From positions 1 to 60,924 of the forward strand of contig NZ_SWLG01000021.1 of NCBI RefSeq assembly GCF_005747095.1: a stretch of DNA of 60,924 nt, in the 5' to 3' direction. Below the pieces are notes generated by a model, which made no database searches, was not told where the DNA came from, and saw only the letters and a program-made list of their open reading frames with translations. A program made the translations under genes and the position numbers. This DNA is from Exobacillus caeni. GTDB taxonomy: Bacteria; Bacillota; Bacilli; Bacillales; Guptibacillaceae. Positions 23,402 through 32,206 of this stretch are shown here, one piece after another; positions within the stretch are counted from its first letter, which is position 1, and each line of letters begins with the position of its first letter.

Positions 23402-24205
23402 ATGAAGGAATGGTTTCTAGAACAATCACCGATTATTCAAGCATTACTTGCAACTACATTTACATGGGGGGTAACTGCTCTTGGAGCTGCCTCCGTTTTC
23501 TTCGTTAAAAAGGTAAAAGAAAAATTAATGGATTTTATGTTAGGGTTTGCGGGAGGAGTAATGATCGCAGCTAGCTATTGGTCCCTATTGTCTCCCGCTA
23601 TTGAAATGGCTCAAGATGATAATGTCCTTCCTGCATGGTTGGTTGCTGCAATCGGCTTTCTTCTCGGAGGTTTATTTATCTTTTTGCTTAATAAATACAT
23701 GCCTCATACCCATCCTTCCGATAAAAATGGAAAGAAATCTGGCAAACAACGCAGCTTTTTGCTCGTGATGGCAATTACTCTTCACAATTTCCCTGAAGGA
23801 TTGGCGGTAGGGGTTGCATTCGGAGCAGTCGCAGCAGGGTATGATACAGCATCACTAGCCGGAGCAATCGCTTTAGCGATCGGCATAGGGTTGCAAAACT
23901 TTCCAGAAGGTGTGGCTGTATCAATGCCACTTAGAAGGGATGGAATGTCCAGAACAAAAAGTTTCATGTATGGACAGTCTTCTGCACTTGTGGAACCTGT
24001 AGCAGGAGTAATCGGAGCTGCAGCTGTAGGCTTAATGAAGCCGATTCTTCCTTATGCTCTCGCGTTTGCTGCCGGGGCAATGATTTTCGTCGTGGCAGAA
24101 GAAGTTATTCCAGGTTCACAGGAGAACGGCAACAAAGATTTATCGGCAGTCAGCTTGATGATCGGTTTTACCATCATGATGACGTTAGATGTTGCTCTTG
24201 GTTAA
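23402..24205 (+). CDS. ZIP family divalent metal transporter
   Basis: A 267-residue membrane protein of the ZIP family, taking up zinc or related divalent metals into the cytoplasm. The two helices that make the binuclear metal centre are complete: AITLHNFPEGLAVGVAFG and LQNFPEGVAVSMPLRRDG. A further EEVIP motif (AEEVIPGSQENGN) follows. A His-containing cytosolic loop, MPHTHPSDKNGKKSGK, separates helices 3 and 4, as usual. About eight helices are expected. GGGAGAGGAACAGTGA precedes ATG 23402. It is monocistronic. No zinc-responsive (Zur-type) operator is recognised upstream. Confidence 0.92.
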   Translation: MKEWFLEQSPIIQALLATTFTWGVTALGAASVFFVKKVKEKLMDFMLGFAGGVMIAASYWSLLSPAIEMAQDDNVLPAWLVAAIGFLLGGLFIFLLNKYMPHTHPSDKNGKKSGKQRSFLLVMAITLHNFPEGLAVGVAFGAVAAGYDTASLAGAIALAIGIGLQNFPEGVAVSMPLRRDGMSRTKSFMYGQSSALVEPVAGVIGAAAVGLMKPILPYALAFAAGAMIFVVAEEVIPGSQENGNKDLSAVSLMIGFTIMMTLDVALG

Positions 24206-24281
24206 TATATAAAAATAAGTTAACAGATTACCGCTTCAATATGTTAAACTGTGACATATTGGTTAAAATGAGGGGAATATT

Positions 24282-25478
24282 ATGAAAATTACACCATCAC
24301 AACGAACCGAACAGTTTAAAAAAGGTGTTTTTAGTGAACTTGCTTCACTAAAACAGAAAAAAATGAATGAAGGCTTTGACGTTATTGATCTAAGCATCGG
24401 AAGCCCTGATCTCAGTCCTCCATCTTTTGTAATGGAAGCGATTGCTAAAGAAGCAATGGACTCTACACAATATGGGTACACGTTAACTGGTACACAAGAA
24501 TTTCACGAGGCTGTCGCTTATTATTATAAAGAGAAATTTATGGTCGACTTATCCGAAGACGAGATCTTACAGGTGACCGGCTCACAGGATGGACTTACCC
24601 ATTTACCTATGCTGTTAGCAAGCAATGGAGACTATATTCTGGCTCCAGATCCTGGTTACACCGCATATCAGGCAGGTGCGGCAATGGCTGAAGCAGAGTT
24701 GTACCCGATGCCACTTAAAGAGGAAAATAATTTCTTGCCAGATTTTACTGAGATTCCCGAGGAGGTTGCAGAAAGAGCAAAATTAATGATTTTAAACTTT
24801 CCTGGAAACCCTGTTCCTGCAATTGCGTCAGAGCGATTCTATAAGGAAGCGATCGATTTTGCAAAAAGATTTAATATTATAGTTATCTCGGATTTCGCAT
24901 ACTCGGAGCTCATTTACGATGGGATACGTCCAGTGAGCTTTATGGAGATAGAAGGAGCGAAGGAGGTTGGGGTAGAATTCAATTCTCTATCCAAAAGTTT
25001 TAATATGGCTGGATGCAGAATAGGTTATGTCGTTGGGAACCAGACTGTTATTAATCTTCTAAGAATCCTTAAATCAAATCTCGATTACGGAATTTTTTCT
25101 CCGATACAGAAAGCCGCTGTTACCGCTTTAAGGAACGGGAAAGATTTTACAGAACAATTGCGTGAAATTTATGTAAGCAGAAGAGATAAATTGATCGGAG
25201 GTTTACGAGGTATCGGCTGGAATGTTGAATCTCCTAAAGCAACCATGTTTATTTGGGCGAAGGTACCTGATGGTTGGAAATCGACTGAATTTGCCTATGT
25301 GTTAATCGAGCAGGCTGGAGTAGTTGTCACACCAGGAAGTGCTTTTGGCAAGTACGGTGAAGGTTATGTTCGAATAGCGCTCGTACAGCCTGAAAACAGA
25401 TTGCTTGCTGCAGTTGAAAAGATAAGTAAAAGCGGAATTTTAAGAAACATAACTGATATTAACGGGCAGCCCATCTAG
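24282..25478 (+). CDS. Class I PLP-dependent aminotransferase (DapL-like)
   Basis: A 398-residue fold-type I aminotransferase. PLP-binding Lys238 lies in SLSKSFNMAGCRIGY. The substrate/phosphate region includes SIGSPDLSPP, YGYTLTGTQEFHEAV, TGSQDGL, PDPGYTAY and, late, SAFGKYGEGYVRIAL. The motif usually written NxPNNPT reads NFPGNPV here, as in a subgroup of LL-diaminopimelate aminotransferase-like enzymes. The true substrate is not clear; Bacillus makes diaminopimelate by the acetylase route, so a general role in amino-acid transamination is as likely. It is a single gene with GAGGGGAATATT before the ATG. Confidence 0.88.
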   Translation: MKITPSQRTEQFKKGVFSELASLKQKKMNEGFDVIDLSIGSPDLSPPSFVMEAIAKEAMDSTQYGYTLTGTQEFHEAVAYYYKEKFMVDLSEDEILQVTGSQDGLTHLPMLLASNGDYILAPDPGYTAYQAGAAMAEAELYPMPLKEENNFLPDFTEIPEEVAERAKLMILNFPGNPVPAIASERFYKEAIDFAKRFNIIVISDFAYSELIYDGIRPVSFMEIEGAKEVGVEFNSLSKSFNMAGCRIGYVVGNQTVINLLRILKSNLDYGIFSPIQKAAVTALRNGKDFTEQLREIYVSRRDKLIGGLRGIGWNVESPKATMFIWAKVPDGWKSTEFAYVLIEQAGVVVTPGSAFGKYGEGYVRIALVQPENRLLAAVEKISKSGILRNITDINGQPI

Positions 25479-25618
25479 GGTTGCTTTTTATTTTTCAGTA
25501 AATTAACTGAAATATCAGAAGGTTTAGTTAATAATATTGTCGAATATGTATAGTGGCCCATCTCTAGGTACAAGGATTACTTTTTGTGAGCATTTTTTAA
25601 TAAAAAGGAGGAGACAGA

Positions 25619-27181
25619 ATGTATACGACGATCGGTACGTTGTTCGAGCAAACTGTACGAAAGTATCCCAGAAAAGAAGCACTGGTAGATGCCTCCCGGA
25701 AAAGGCGATGGACTTATAAACAATGGGAAGAAGACGCAAACCGACTGGCTAACGCGCTAACTGCAGCTGGGATTGAAAAAGGAGACATCGTTTCCACTTT
25801 TCTTTATAACTCTTCTGAACTTGCCATGACATTTATTGCGTGCGCTAAATTAGGCGCAGTGTTTAACCCGATTAATTTTAGGCTTAAATCCAATGAACTA
25901 ACCTATATTTTGAATGATGCAAAACCAAAAGTATTTATTTTTGAGAAAGCTGTGGAGGAGCAGATTACTTCATTGCCTGAAAAGTATCCATCCACTTCCT
26001 TTTGGTCTACTGATAACGACTCCCTCCCTTTTGGCCACTTTTATTATGATTTAATTAACAATGCATCAACTTTACCACCACGTGTTCAAGTAAATGAAAA
26101 TGATCTTTATGCGATTATGTATACAAGCGGTACAACGGGACGTCCAAAAGGAGTAATGCATAAGCACAGGGACATGGTAGAACAAAGCTTAATCTGTATA
26201 AATGCAATGAAGTTGACTCCTAACGACAGAGGCTTATCTGCAGCACCAATGTTCCATTGTGCAGAATTGCATTGCTGTTTTTTGCCGAGGATTCATATTG
26301 GCGCCTCAAACGTTATCCTTCACCATTTTGATCCGCAACTTATCTTGGAAACCATTCAAAACGAAAAAGTTACTGTGTTATTTGGCGCTCCAACGATGTG
26401 GAATATGATTCTGCAAGAAGATGTATCTTCCTATAAAATTGATCACCTTCGAAAAGGACTGTACGGTGCGGCTCCTATGGCACCTGCTCTAGTACGTGCA
26501 AGCAGAGAAAAATTAGGTATAGACTTAATTCAGGCTTATGGAATGACAGAAATGGGTCCGGCTGTCGCCTTTTTATATGAAGATGAACAGCTCACAAAGG
26601 CAGGTTCTTCAGGAAAAGCTTGCCTTAATCACGAGATAAAAATAGTCGCTCCGGGTGGTAACGGAAATCCTGATGAAGAACAGGTCCCCGGGCAGGTAGG
26701 AGAAATCATCGTGAAAGGGACATGCTTGATGTCCGGGTATTACAACCGTGAAACAGAAACGAAACAGGCGATAAAAGGTGACTGGTATTATTCTGGAGAT
26801 CTCGGTTATATGGATGAAGAAGGATATCTTTACGTGGCAGATCGAGTCGATGACATGATCATAAGCGGGGGCGAAAACATCTATCCAAGGGAAGTGGAAG
26901 ACCTCTTATATGAACATGAAGGCGTTTTAGATGTAGCGGTACTCGGCCAGCCTGATGAAAAATGGGGGGAACAGGTCGTTGCAGTTGTTGTTCCGAAAAA
27001 TGATTCTATCACAAAAACGGAACTGGATTATTTTTGTAAAGACAGTCCGAGCCTCGCTGATTATAAACGGCCAAGGAAATATATTTTTGTGAATGAACTT
27101 CCAAGGAACGCCAGTGGTAAAATACAAAAGTTTAAAATAAGGGAAGATTTTTCAGATTCAAAAAGTGCAAATATATCTTGA
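25619..27181 (+). CDS. AMP-dependent acyl-CoA synthetase (fatty acid-CoA ligase)
   Basis: A 520-residue ANL-superfamily ligase activating a carboxylic acid via acyl-AMP to acyl-CoA. P-loop-like motif A3 is YTSGTTGRPKG (around 168). The A5 region is QAYGMTEMGP. A7 is YSGDLGYMDEEGYLYVADR, the hinge is DRVDDMIISGGENIYPREVE, and the catalytic Lys is in LPRNASGKIQKFKIR near the C-terminus. Size and motifs fit medium- or long-chain fatty acid-CoA ligases. AAAAAGGAGGAGACAG precedes the ATG. It is not clustered with beta-oxidation genes, so the acid substrate cannot be told. Confidence 0.9.
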   Translation: MYTTIGTLFEQTVRKYPRKEALVDASRKRRWTYKQWEEDANRLANALTAAGIEKGDIVSTFLYNSSELAMTFIACAKLGAVFNPINFRLKSNELTYILNDAKPKVFIFEKAVEEQITSLPEKYPSTSFWSTDNDSLPFGHFYYDLINNASTLPPRVQVNENDLYAIMYTSGTTGRPKGVMHKHRDMVEQSLICINAMKLTPNDRGLSAAPMFHCAELHCCFLPRIHIGASNVILHHFDPQLILETIQNEKVTVLFGAPTMWNMILQEDVSSYKIDHLRKGLYGAAPMAPALVRASREKLGIDLIQAYGMTEMGPAVAFLYEDEQLTKAGSSGKACLNHEIKIVAPGGNGNPDEEQVPGQVGEIIVKGTCLMSGYYNRETETKQAIKGDWYYSGDLGYMDEEGYLYVADRVDDMIISGGENIYPREVEDLLYEHEGVLDVAVLGQPDEKWGEQVVAVVVPKNDSITKTELDYFCKDSPSLADYKRPRKYIFVNELPRNASGKIQKFKIREDFSDSKSANIS

Positions 27182-27192
27182 TATATAGTTTG

Positions 27193-27217
27193 AAAGCTTC
27201 CATCATGGAAGCTTTTT
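27193..27217 (+). terminator. Terminator after the acyl-CoA ligase
   Basis: AAAGCTTCCA and TGGAAGCTTT form a 10-bp perfect stem with a 3-base loop, followed by TTCTCTTTT. Confidence 0.85.
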
Positions 27218-27285
27218 CTCTTTTCATGATTCTTTTCTGCATGTTATAAAAGTAGTAAGATAAAACAAAAAGAAAAGAGCTAAAT

Positions 27286-28062
27286 ATGATTATTACAACT
27301 GCAGGTCGAACTAAATCCCCATTAGTAAAGAAAGCGAACAGGCTTTCTGAATCATATAACTTTCCATATATAGAGAGAAACAAACTTTCATTGGCACAGT
27401 TGAAAGAGAAATATCATGATGATGTGTTAGTTGTAGGAAAGGAAAAAATCTTTCTGTTGTTGGAAAATGAAGAAGAGCCTGTCTTTTTTCATCCGAATTC
27501 TGCCATGTTTAGAGCGAAACGCTTTTTGAAAGGGGAGAAGGACCCTCTTGTTTCAATAGCTGGGCTTACAGAAGGTATGTCGTTCCTCGACTGTACACTG
27601 GGTCTGGCATCTGACTGTATTATCGCGAGTATGGCAGTTGGATTGTCCGGAAAAGTTACCGGAGTAGAAGGAAATAAGCTCTTATACCTGCTCGTAAAAG
27701 AAGGGCTTCAAACCTGGAACAGTGGAATAGATGAGATAGATTTGAGTATGCGCCAAGTTAAAGTTGATCTTAAAGATCATTATTCTTTTTTAATGGCATC
27801 CGATAATAATTCGTATGACGTTGTCTATTTTGATCCTATGTTTGAAACACCCGTCAAAGGTTCTAACGGGCTTTCCGGTATTAAGAAGGTCGCGATGCAC
27901 TCCAGTTTAACTGCGGAAACAATCCAGGAAGCAAAACGCGTCGCCAGAAAACGAATCATCTTAAAAGACCACTGGAAAAGTGAAAGATTTGATTATTTTG
28001 GCTTTAACCAGATTAAACGAAAAACAGCTACGTTCCATTATGGAGTGATTGAGATAAGCTGA
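27286..28062 (+). CDS. RsmJ-like class I SAM methyltransferase (YpiP type)
   Basis: A 258-residue SAM-dependent methyltransferase. The SAM region is FLDCTLGLASDCIIASMAVG with GVEGNKLLYLLVKEG after it, and the catalytic motif is YFDPMFETPVKG. This DPMF/P motif belongs to the RsmJ family of 16S rRNA guanine-N2 methyltransferases. Gram-positive relatives such as B. subtilis YpiP have an extra N-terminal 80 residues, as here (MIITTAGRTKSPLVKKANRL). The target nucleotide has not been shown for this branch, so rRNA methylation is inferred. The start follows a weak AAAAGAGCTAAAT. mug is the next gene, 31 bases on. Confidence 0.82.
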   Translation: MIITTAGRTKSPLVKKANRLSESYNFPYIERNKLSLAQLKEKYHDDVLVVGKEKIFLLLENEEEPVFFHPNSAMFRAKRFLKGEKDPLVSIAGLTEGMSFLDCTLGLASDCIIASMAVGLSGKVTGVEGNKLLYLLVKEGLQTWNSGIDEIDLSMRQVKVDLKDHYSFLMASDNNSYDVVYFDPMFETPVKGSNGLSGIKKVAMHSSLTAETIQEAKRVARKRIILKDHWKSERFDYFGFNQIKRKTATFHYGVIEIS

Positions 28063-28093
28063 ACCATATTCAATACTAAGCAGGTGATAACCT

Positions 28094-28594
28094 ATGGAAC
28101 CGATAGAAGACCATTTAAAGGAAAATCTGAAAATAATGTTTGTTGGTTTTAATCCCAGTCTTAAATCCGGACAAACTGGGACTCATTATGCGAATCCAAA
28201 CAATCGTTTCTGGACGATCCTTCATCGAGCGGGATTGACGGAACGCAAGTATGAGTCAAAGGAAGACAAGGAACTATTAAAGCTGGGATATGGTCTTACT
28301 AATATCGTTGAGCGGCCAACAAAAGAAGCTGCCGATATCACAAAAGAGGAATACCAGAAAGGCAGAGAAAATTTGCTGAAAAAAATAAAGAAGTTACAGC
28401 CAAAAGTAGTTTGCTTTGTCGGAAAAGGAGTTTATCAGCAATACAGTGGCAAAAAAAAAGTAGAATGGGGTATCCAGCCAGATTCAAGAGTTCCAGGGGT
28501 AATCGAATTTGTTGCTCCATCTTCCAGTGGACTAGTTAGAATAAAGCTTGAAAAAATCGTCAGTATTTACCGGCAATTAACTGAGTTTATCTGA
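28094..28594 (+). CDS. mug: G/U mismatch-specific DNA glycosylase Mug
   Basis: A 166-residue uracil/thymine DNA glycosylase of the Mug/TDG family. It removes uracil, and less well thymine or ethenocytosine, opposite guanine. The catalytic and base-binding motif is VGFNPSLKSGQTGTHYANPN followed by NRFW. GYGLTNIVERPT follows, and the DNA wedge motif is VAPSSSG near the end. All are typical. The start ATG 28094 follows AGGTGATAACCT. It is likely transcribed with the methyltransferase upstream. No SOS box is recognised. Confidence 0.9.
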   Translation: MEPIEDHLKENLKIMFVGFNPSLKSGQTGTHYANPNNRFWTILHRAGLTERKYESKEDKELLKLGYGLTNIVERPTKEAADITKEEYQKGRENLLKKIKKLQPKVVCFVGKGVYQQYSGKKKVEWGIQPDSRVPGVIEFVAPSSSGLVRIKLEKIVSIYRQLTEFI

Positions 28595-28788
28595 TATGTC
28601 TTGCTTTAAAACATCTTTCCCTCGGATTTTAACGACAAATTTTTACATATTTTAAAATCAATCCCTTTTCATAGGATGATAGACCCGGGTATTCCTCTTT
28701 ATCTTTTTTCTTTTTTTTAGAAAAGGTTTGATAGTTTCTCTTTTCAATCTAAAATTAATAGTGAATCTTTGATATTGGAGGGAAAACT

Positions 28789-28869
28789 ATGAAACTACGT
28801 AAAGTTTAACCAGCAATAGCTTTATCATTTTCACTTATTGCCAGTCCTGCACTTGCAAAAGGACCTAAA
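28789..28869 (+). other. Signal-peptide coding segment interrupted by an in-frame TAA
   Basis: Behind TTGGAGGGAAAACT, ATG 28789 opens a frame continuous with the nucleotidase. It reads MKLRKV, then TAA (28807-28809), then PAIALSFSLIASPALAKGPK. Without that stop this is a textbook secretion signal ending in an ALAK-type cleavage site. One base change (for example TAA from TTA) explains it. It could be a natural nonsense mutation, a sequencing error or programmed readthrough. Confidence 0.8.
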
Positions 28870-30387
28870 GTGGAAAATGATAACTTTAAGCATCGTTACA
28901 TACCAGTCCAGTTGCTTGGAATCAATGATTTCCATGGCCAAATCAATACAACCCGGACAATAGGCGGGCAAAAAGCGGGAGGGGCTGAGTATCTAGCAGC
29001 ATATCTGAAGCAAAGAGAAGCTGAGAATAAAAACACACTTCTCGTAAATGCTGGCGATTCAGTGGGGGCAAGCGCTCCAGCTTCAGCATTATTACAGGAT
29101 GAACCGACAATTGAGATTTTTAATGAACTTGGCTTTGATGTGGGAACGGTTGGAAACCATGAATTTGATGAAGGGGTAGATGAGATGCTTCGTCTCATTT
29201 ATGGAGGAGCTCATGATACTACAGGAAACTTTGAAGGTGCCGATTTCCCTTACACAGCAGCGAACGTTATAAGCAAGGAAACTGGCAAACCGATCTTACC
29301 GCCTTACGTAATCAAAAAAGTCAATGGTATGCCGATCGGTTTTATCGGCGTTGTGACTACTGAAACCCCAAGCATAGTTATTCCCAGCGGTGTGAAAGAT
29401 GTAGAATTCATTGACGAAGCCGAAGCGGTTAACAAAGCTGCGGAAGAATTAAAAGCGAGAGGCATAGAAGCGATTGTAGTGCTTTCTCACGTACCAGGAG
29501 AGTCTGGAATTGATGGTTCACATGCAAGCGGTGAAGTAATTGACATGGCTAACAAAGTAGATGATGAAGTTGATGTGATCTTCGGCGGACATAACCATGG
29601 CTTTATAAACACGGTCGTTGATAACAAGCTGATCGTTCAATCTTATTCTTACGGCACCGCATTTTCCGATGTAGATCTCATGATAGATCCTAAAACAAAA
29701 GATATAGTTGAGAAAGAAGCGGAAATCGTCACTACTTTTCACGATGGTATCGAACCAGACGCGAGAGTGCTGGAAATGGTTATGAATTACGAAGAAGAAG
29801 TTGGACCATTAATAGAAGAAACCGTAGGAGTAGCTTCTGAACCTATTACTAGAGATGAATTAGAAGAAAACGGCGGGGAGACTCCTCTTGGCAACTTGAT
29901 CGCTGATGCACAGAGAGATGCTATGGGTACTGATTTTGCCTTCATGAATCCTGGCGGTATCCGGGCTAATATTGATGAAGGAACAATTACATGGGGCGAG
30001 CTTTACACTGTTCAGCCATTCAACAATACACTTGTTTCCATGAACTTGACCGGTGATCAAATTAAACAATTGCTAGAACAGCAGTGGAGAGACGGCAGTG
30101 AAAAAATCCTGCAAATCTCCGGACTAACCTATACCTGGGATCCGTCGGCTGATATAGGGGATAAAGTTGTAAGCATCAAGAAAGGAGAAAATGAGATCGA
30201 GCCGAACGAAGTGTATTCTGTGACAGTAAACAGCTTCTTATCGAGTGGAGGAGACGGATTTACGGTACTCACAGAAGGAACAGAGCAAACAACTGGTCCT
30301 GTTGATTTGGATGCATTGGTTGATTATATTGAACAAATGGAACAACCTATCTCTGGACCGACTGATGACAGAATTAAAATGAAATAA
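28870..30387 (+). CDS. 5'-nucleotidase / 2',3'-cyclic nucleotide phosphodiesterase, signal peptide broken
   Basis: A bifunctional metallophosphatase of about 505 residues. The calcineurin-like domain holds the dimetal motifs NDFHGQ, GDSVGAS, GNHEFDEG, SHVPGE and GGHNHG. The 5'-nucleotidase C-terminal domain follows from about 320 (GETPLGNLIADAQRDAM, FMNPGGIRA, FLSSGGDGF). Relatives (YfkN, UshA) are secreted and scavenge nucleotides. No LPxTG anchor is present. A GTG at 28870 can start the mature part, but the strong ribosome site lies 80 bases earlier, before a signal sequence containing TAA. In this strain the protein may be absent, or made in the cytoplasm. Confidence 0.85.
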   Translation: MENDNFKHRYIPVQLLGINDFHGQINTTRTIGGQKAGGAEYLAAYLKQREAENKNTLLVNAGDSVGASAPASALLQDEPTIEIFNELGFDVGTVGNHEFDEGVDEMLRLIYGGAHDTTGNFEGADFPYTAANVISKETGKPILPPYVIKKVNGMPIGFIGVVTTETPSIVIPSGVKDVEFIDEAEAVNKAAEELKARGIEAIVVLSHVPGESGIDGSHASGEVIDMANKVDDEVDVIFGGHNHGFINTVVDNKLIVQSYSYGTAFSDVDLMIDPKTKDIVEKEAEIVTTFHDGIEPDARVLEMVMNYEEEVGPLIEETVGVASEPITRDELEENGGETPLGNLIADAQRDAMGTDFAFMNPGGIRANIDEGTITWGELYTVQPFNNTLVSMNLTGDQIKQLLEQQWRDGSEKILQISGLTYTWDPSADIGDKVVSIKKGENEIEPNEVYSVTVNSFLSSGGDGFTVLTEGTEQTTGPVDLDALVDYIEQMEQPISGPTDDRIKMK

Positions 30388-30396
30388 AAGTTTGTA

Positions 30397-30431
30397 TAAA
30401 GAGGTGGGGTCCACATACTTCACCTCTTTAT
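30397..30431 (+). terminator. Terminator after the 5'-nucleotidase
   Basis: TAAAGAGGTG and CACCTCTTTA form a perfect 10-bp stem across a 14-base loop. Confidence 0.75.
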
Positions 30432-30504
30432 ATTCGGCTCTTTTCGAGTACTTTGTTGTTTAATAAGATTTACATTAGAGAGGAACTGCGACGCAATTGC
30501 AACA

Positions 30505-31015
30505 TTGATTTACGCTCCGGGCAGTTCGCTTTCCGCGGGCAACGCTTCAGCTTCCTCGTCAGCAAAAACCGCTTCCTGCGGGATCTTCAGCTGTTGCTTT
30601 TCCCGCAGGAGTCGACTGCCCTTTGCTCCAATCGATTGATGTTTTTCAAAGATGTTGAACGTCAAAGTATAACTCAGCGGAGGAAATACACGTAGACTCC
30701 TCGAAAATAAACTTCACATTTTCTTCGTGCGAAGTCTTGCTGCCGTAAGCCTTCCTTGTCCTGCGGGACAGCGAAGACGTTGAGACCCCGCAGTGTAGAA
30801 AGGTGGAGGCGAACGCCCAGGGACGTATGGATTGGACTGAGTCGTATGGAGATAAAGAAAACACGACGAACAAAAGAGAGTCGATGTTGCCTTATCGCAA
30901 GGAGGTGAGGGAAATCCACTAGTCTCTGTGAGCCGTAACCAGACAGGCGTTTTGTGCGAGTGAGGAGGCTCAGCGCGAGCCCGCGGAAAGCGTAGTTTAT
31001 TTCCGCAGCAGTCAT
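30505..31015. repeat. GC-rich inverted-repeat element of Bacillaceae type, composite and decayed
   Basis: This is a non-coding block clearly richer in GC than its surroundings. CGCTTTCCGCGGGC (30527-30540) is repeated inverted as GCCCGCGGAAAGCG (30979-30992), and the match extends inward imperfectly (CGCTTCAGCTTCCTC versus GAGGAGGCTCAGCG). Internal hairpins include CCTGCGGGA/TCCCGCAGG (30573-30608). Phrases such as TCCCGCAGGAGTCGACTGCC, GAGACCCCGCAG and GAGGAGGCTCAGC are familiar from dispersed repeats in Bacillaceae genomes. It looks like two oppositely oriented partial copies with extra sequence between. ORFs predicted inside it are treated as spurious. Confidence 0.65.
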
Positions 31016-31316
31016 CCATCCGTTATGTCGCAGTTTATCGCTTTTGTGCAACAAAACAATCTTTTAAAAATGAGACTGATATTAAGAAGTAAAGTTTGAA
31101 GTTTTTCAATTCTATGCAGCATCCGCCGACAAGGATCGCAAAACCATTTTGCACATACTGGACAAATTGAAAAAAATGGAGTATAATACTTCCTAAAATT
31201 ACCAGACCAATCTAGCAATTACCCCCAACATTCTATATAGCAAAACGATAACTTATAGTATGGATTTTCAGGGTTTTTTATTAACATTTTATGGAAAATG
31301 TTTTAGGGGGATACAA

Positions 31317-31997
31317 ATGAGAAAAGTGCAGCCGAGTGCCATTTCTACGGTCTATAAATACGGACAAACCAAATTGCCGAAGGCAGCAAAGACAGAATGT
31401 CCTAATTGTGGAGAAATCATTAATTTCCAGTTGAAGTTTGATTATCAGATGAATCAAACCGTGTTTTCTACGACATCACGTTGTTCAAATTGCAAAGAGA
31501 GCGCTTTGTTTGTTTTTATCAACGAATCTGGCAACGATGAAGCTGAAGAAATTGAATTATATGTTTATAATCCATCATTATCAAGAGAGCCATTAAAAAG
31601 AATGCATGGAACTGCAAAGTTTCCCGGGGACCTCGAACGAGTGTATCGATCAGCCGTTAATGTCCATAATGTGAAGGATTGGACAGCTACTGCAGCTATG
31701 TCAAGAAGGGTCCTGGAGAGTATTTCTCGCAATTTTCTAGCTGATAAGGAACGAGGGCAGGATCTTGCAAAACAATTAGAAGCATTACCAAAACATGTAG
31801 ACTTACAGGGACCGATTATAGCACTTGGCCAGGTTCTTGGCAAAGAAAGTAATTTGCGGGCCCTATTGGATTTAGAAATGGAAACAGATGAAGAAGCAGC
31901 AAACCTGATGATCGATCTATTGGATTCTTTAATCGAATATTTGTTTATTTTACCGCAAAAGTTAGAGCAAATTCAGAAGAGTATTGAAAGCAAATAA
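31317..31997 (+). CDS. DUF4145 domain protein with an N-terminal zinc ribbon
   Basis: A protein of 226 residues. The N-terminal part holds two CxxC pairs, CPNCGEI and CSNCKES (about residues 28 and 56), forming a zinc ribbon. From about residue 100 to the end it follows the DUF4145 pattern: HNVKDWTATAAMSRRVLESI, then DLEMETDEEAANLMIDLLDS and a hydrophobic LIEYLFILPQKL. DUF4145 is common near restriction and other defence genes or as a lone gene; no partner is seen here. An upstream in-frame ATG at 31260 lacks a ribosome site, whereas GGGGGATACAA precedes ATG 31317. It is enclosed by repeats, which suggests a mobile or variable locus. Confidence 0.75.
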   Translation: MRKVQPSAISTVYKYGQTKLPKAAKTECPNCGEIINFQLKFDYQMNQTVFSTTSRCSNCKESALFVFINESGNDEAEEIELYVYNPSLSREPLKRMHGTAKFPGDLERVYRSAVNVHNVKDWTATAAMSRRVLESISRNFLADKERGQDLAKQLEALPKHVDLQGPIIALGQVLGKESNLRALLDLEMETDEEAANLMIDLLDSLIEYLFILPQKLEQIQKSIESK

Positions 31998-32007
31998 TCT
32001 GAAATAA

Positions 32008-32094
32008 GCTGGGACAAAAGTATTTAGCCGAACGAAAAATCCGAACTATGATACAAAATTCTTCAATCAGAATTTGAATCAGTTGGGATTTTTC
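32008..32094. repeat. Dispersed hairpin repeat, copy A
   Basis: Starts GCTGGGACAAAAGTATTTAG and contains a long hairpin (AAAATCCGAACT ... AGTTGGGATTTT with an inner GATACAAAATTCT/AGAATTTGAATC stem), ending in TTTTTC. A second copy closes the window at 60838-60924. Both lie directly downstream of a gene and would end transcription. Confidence 0.75.
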
Positions 32095-32206
32095 TTTTAG
32101 ACTATTTTCGCCAGAATATAGACAAGCGCAACTTCGCCTCTGTCTTCACCTATTGGCTAGTCAATAGATGAGTTTGCTCTAAATATTTTTGATGTGGATC
32201 CGGATG

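Noticed and set aside
28687-28692. GGGTAT, a possible sigma-B -10 element before the nucleotidase
   Set aside because: No GTTTAA-like -35 at 12-15 bp spacing.
30505-31015. Insertion sequence with a degenerate transposase
   Set aside because: Inverted ends are present but no reading frame shows transposase motifs; it is described as a non-coding repeat instead.
30674-31054. Reverse ORFs of 101 and 126 codons in the GC-rich repeat
   Set aside because: They follow the inverted-repeat sequence, overlap each other and lack ribosome sites.
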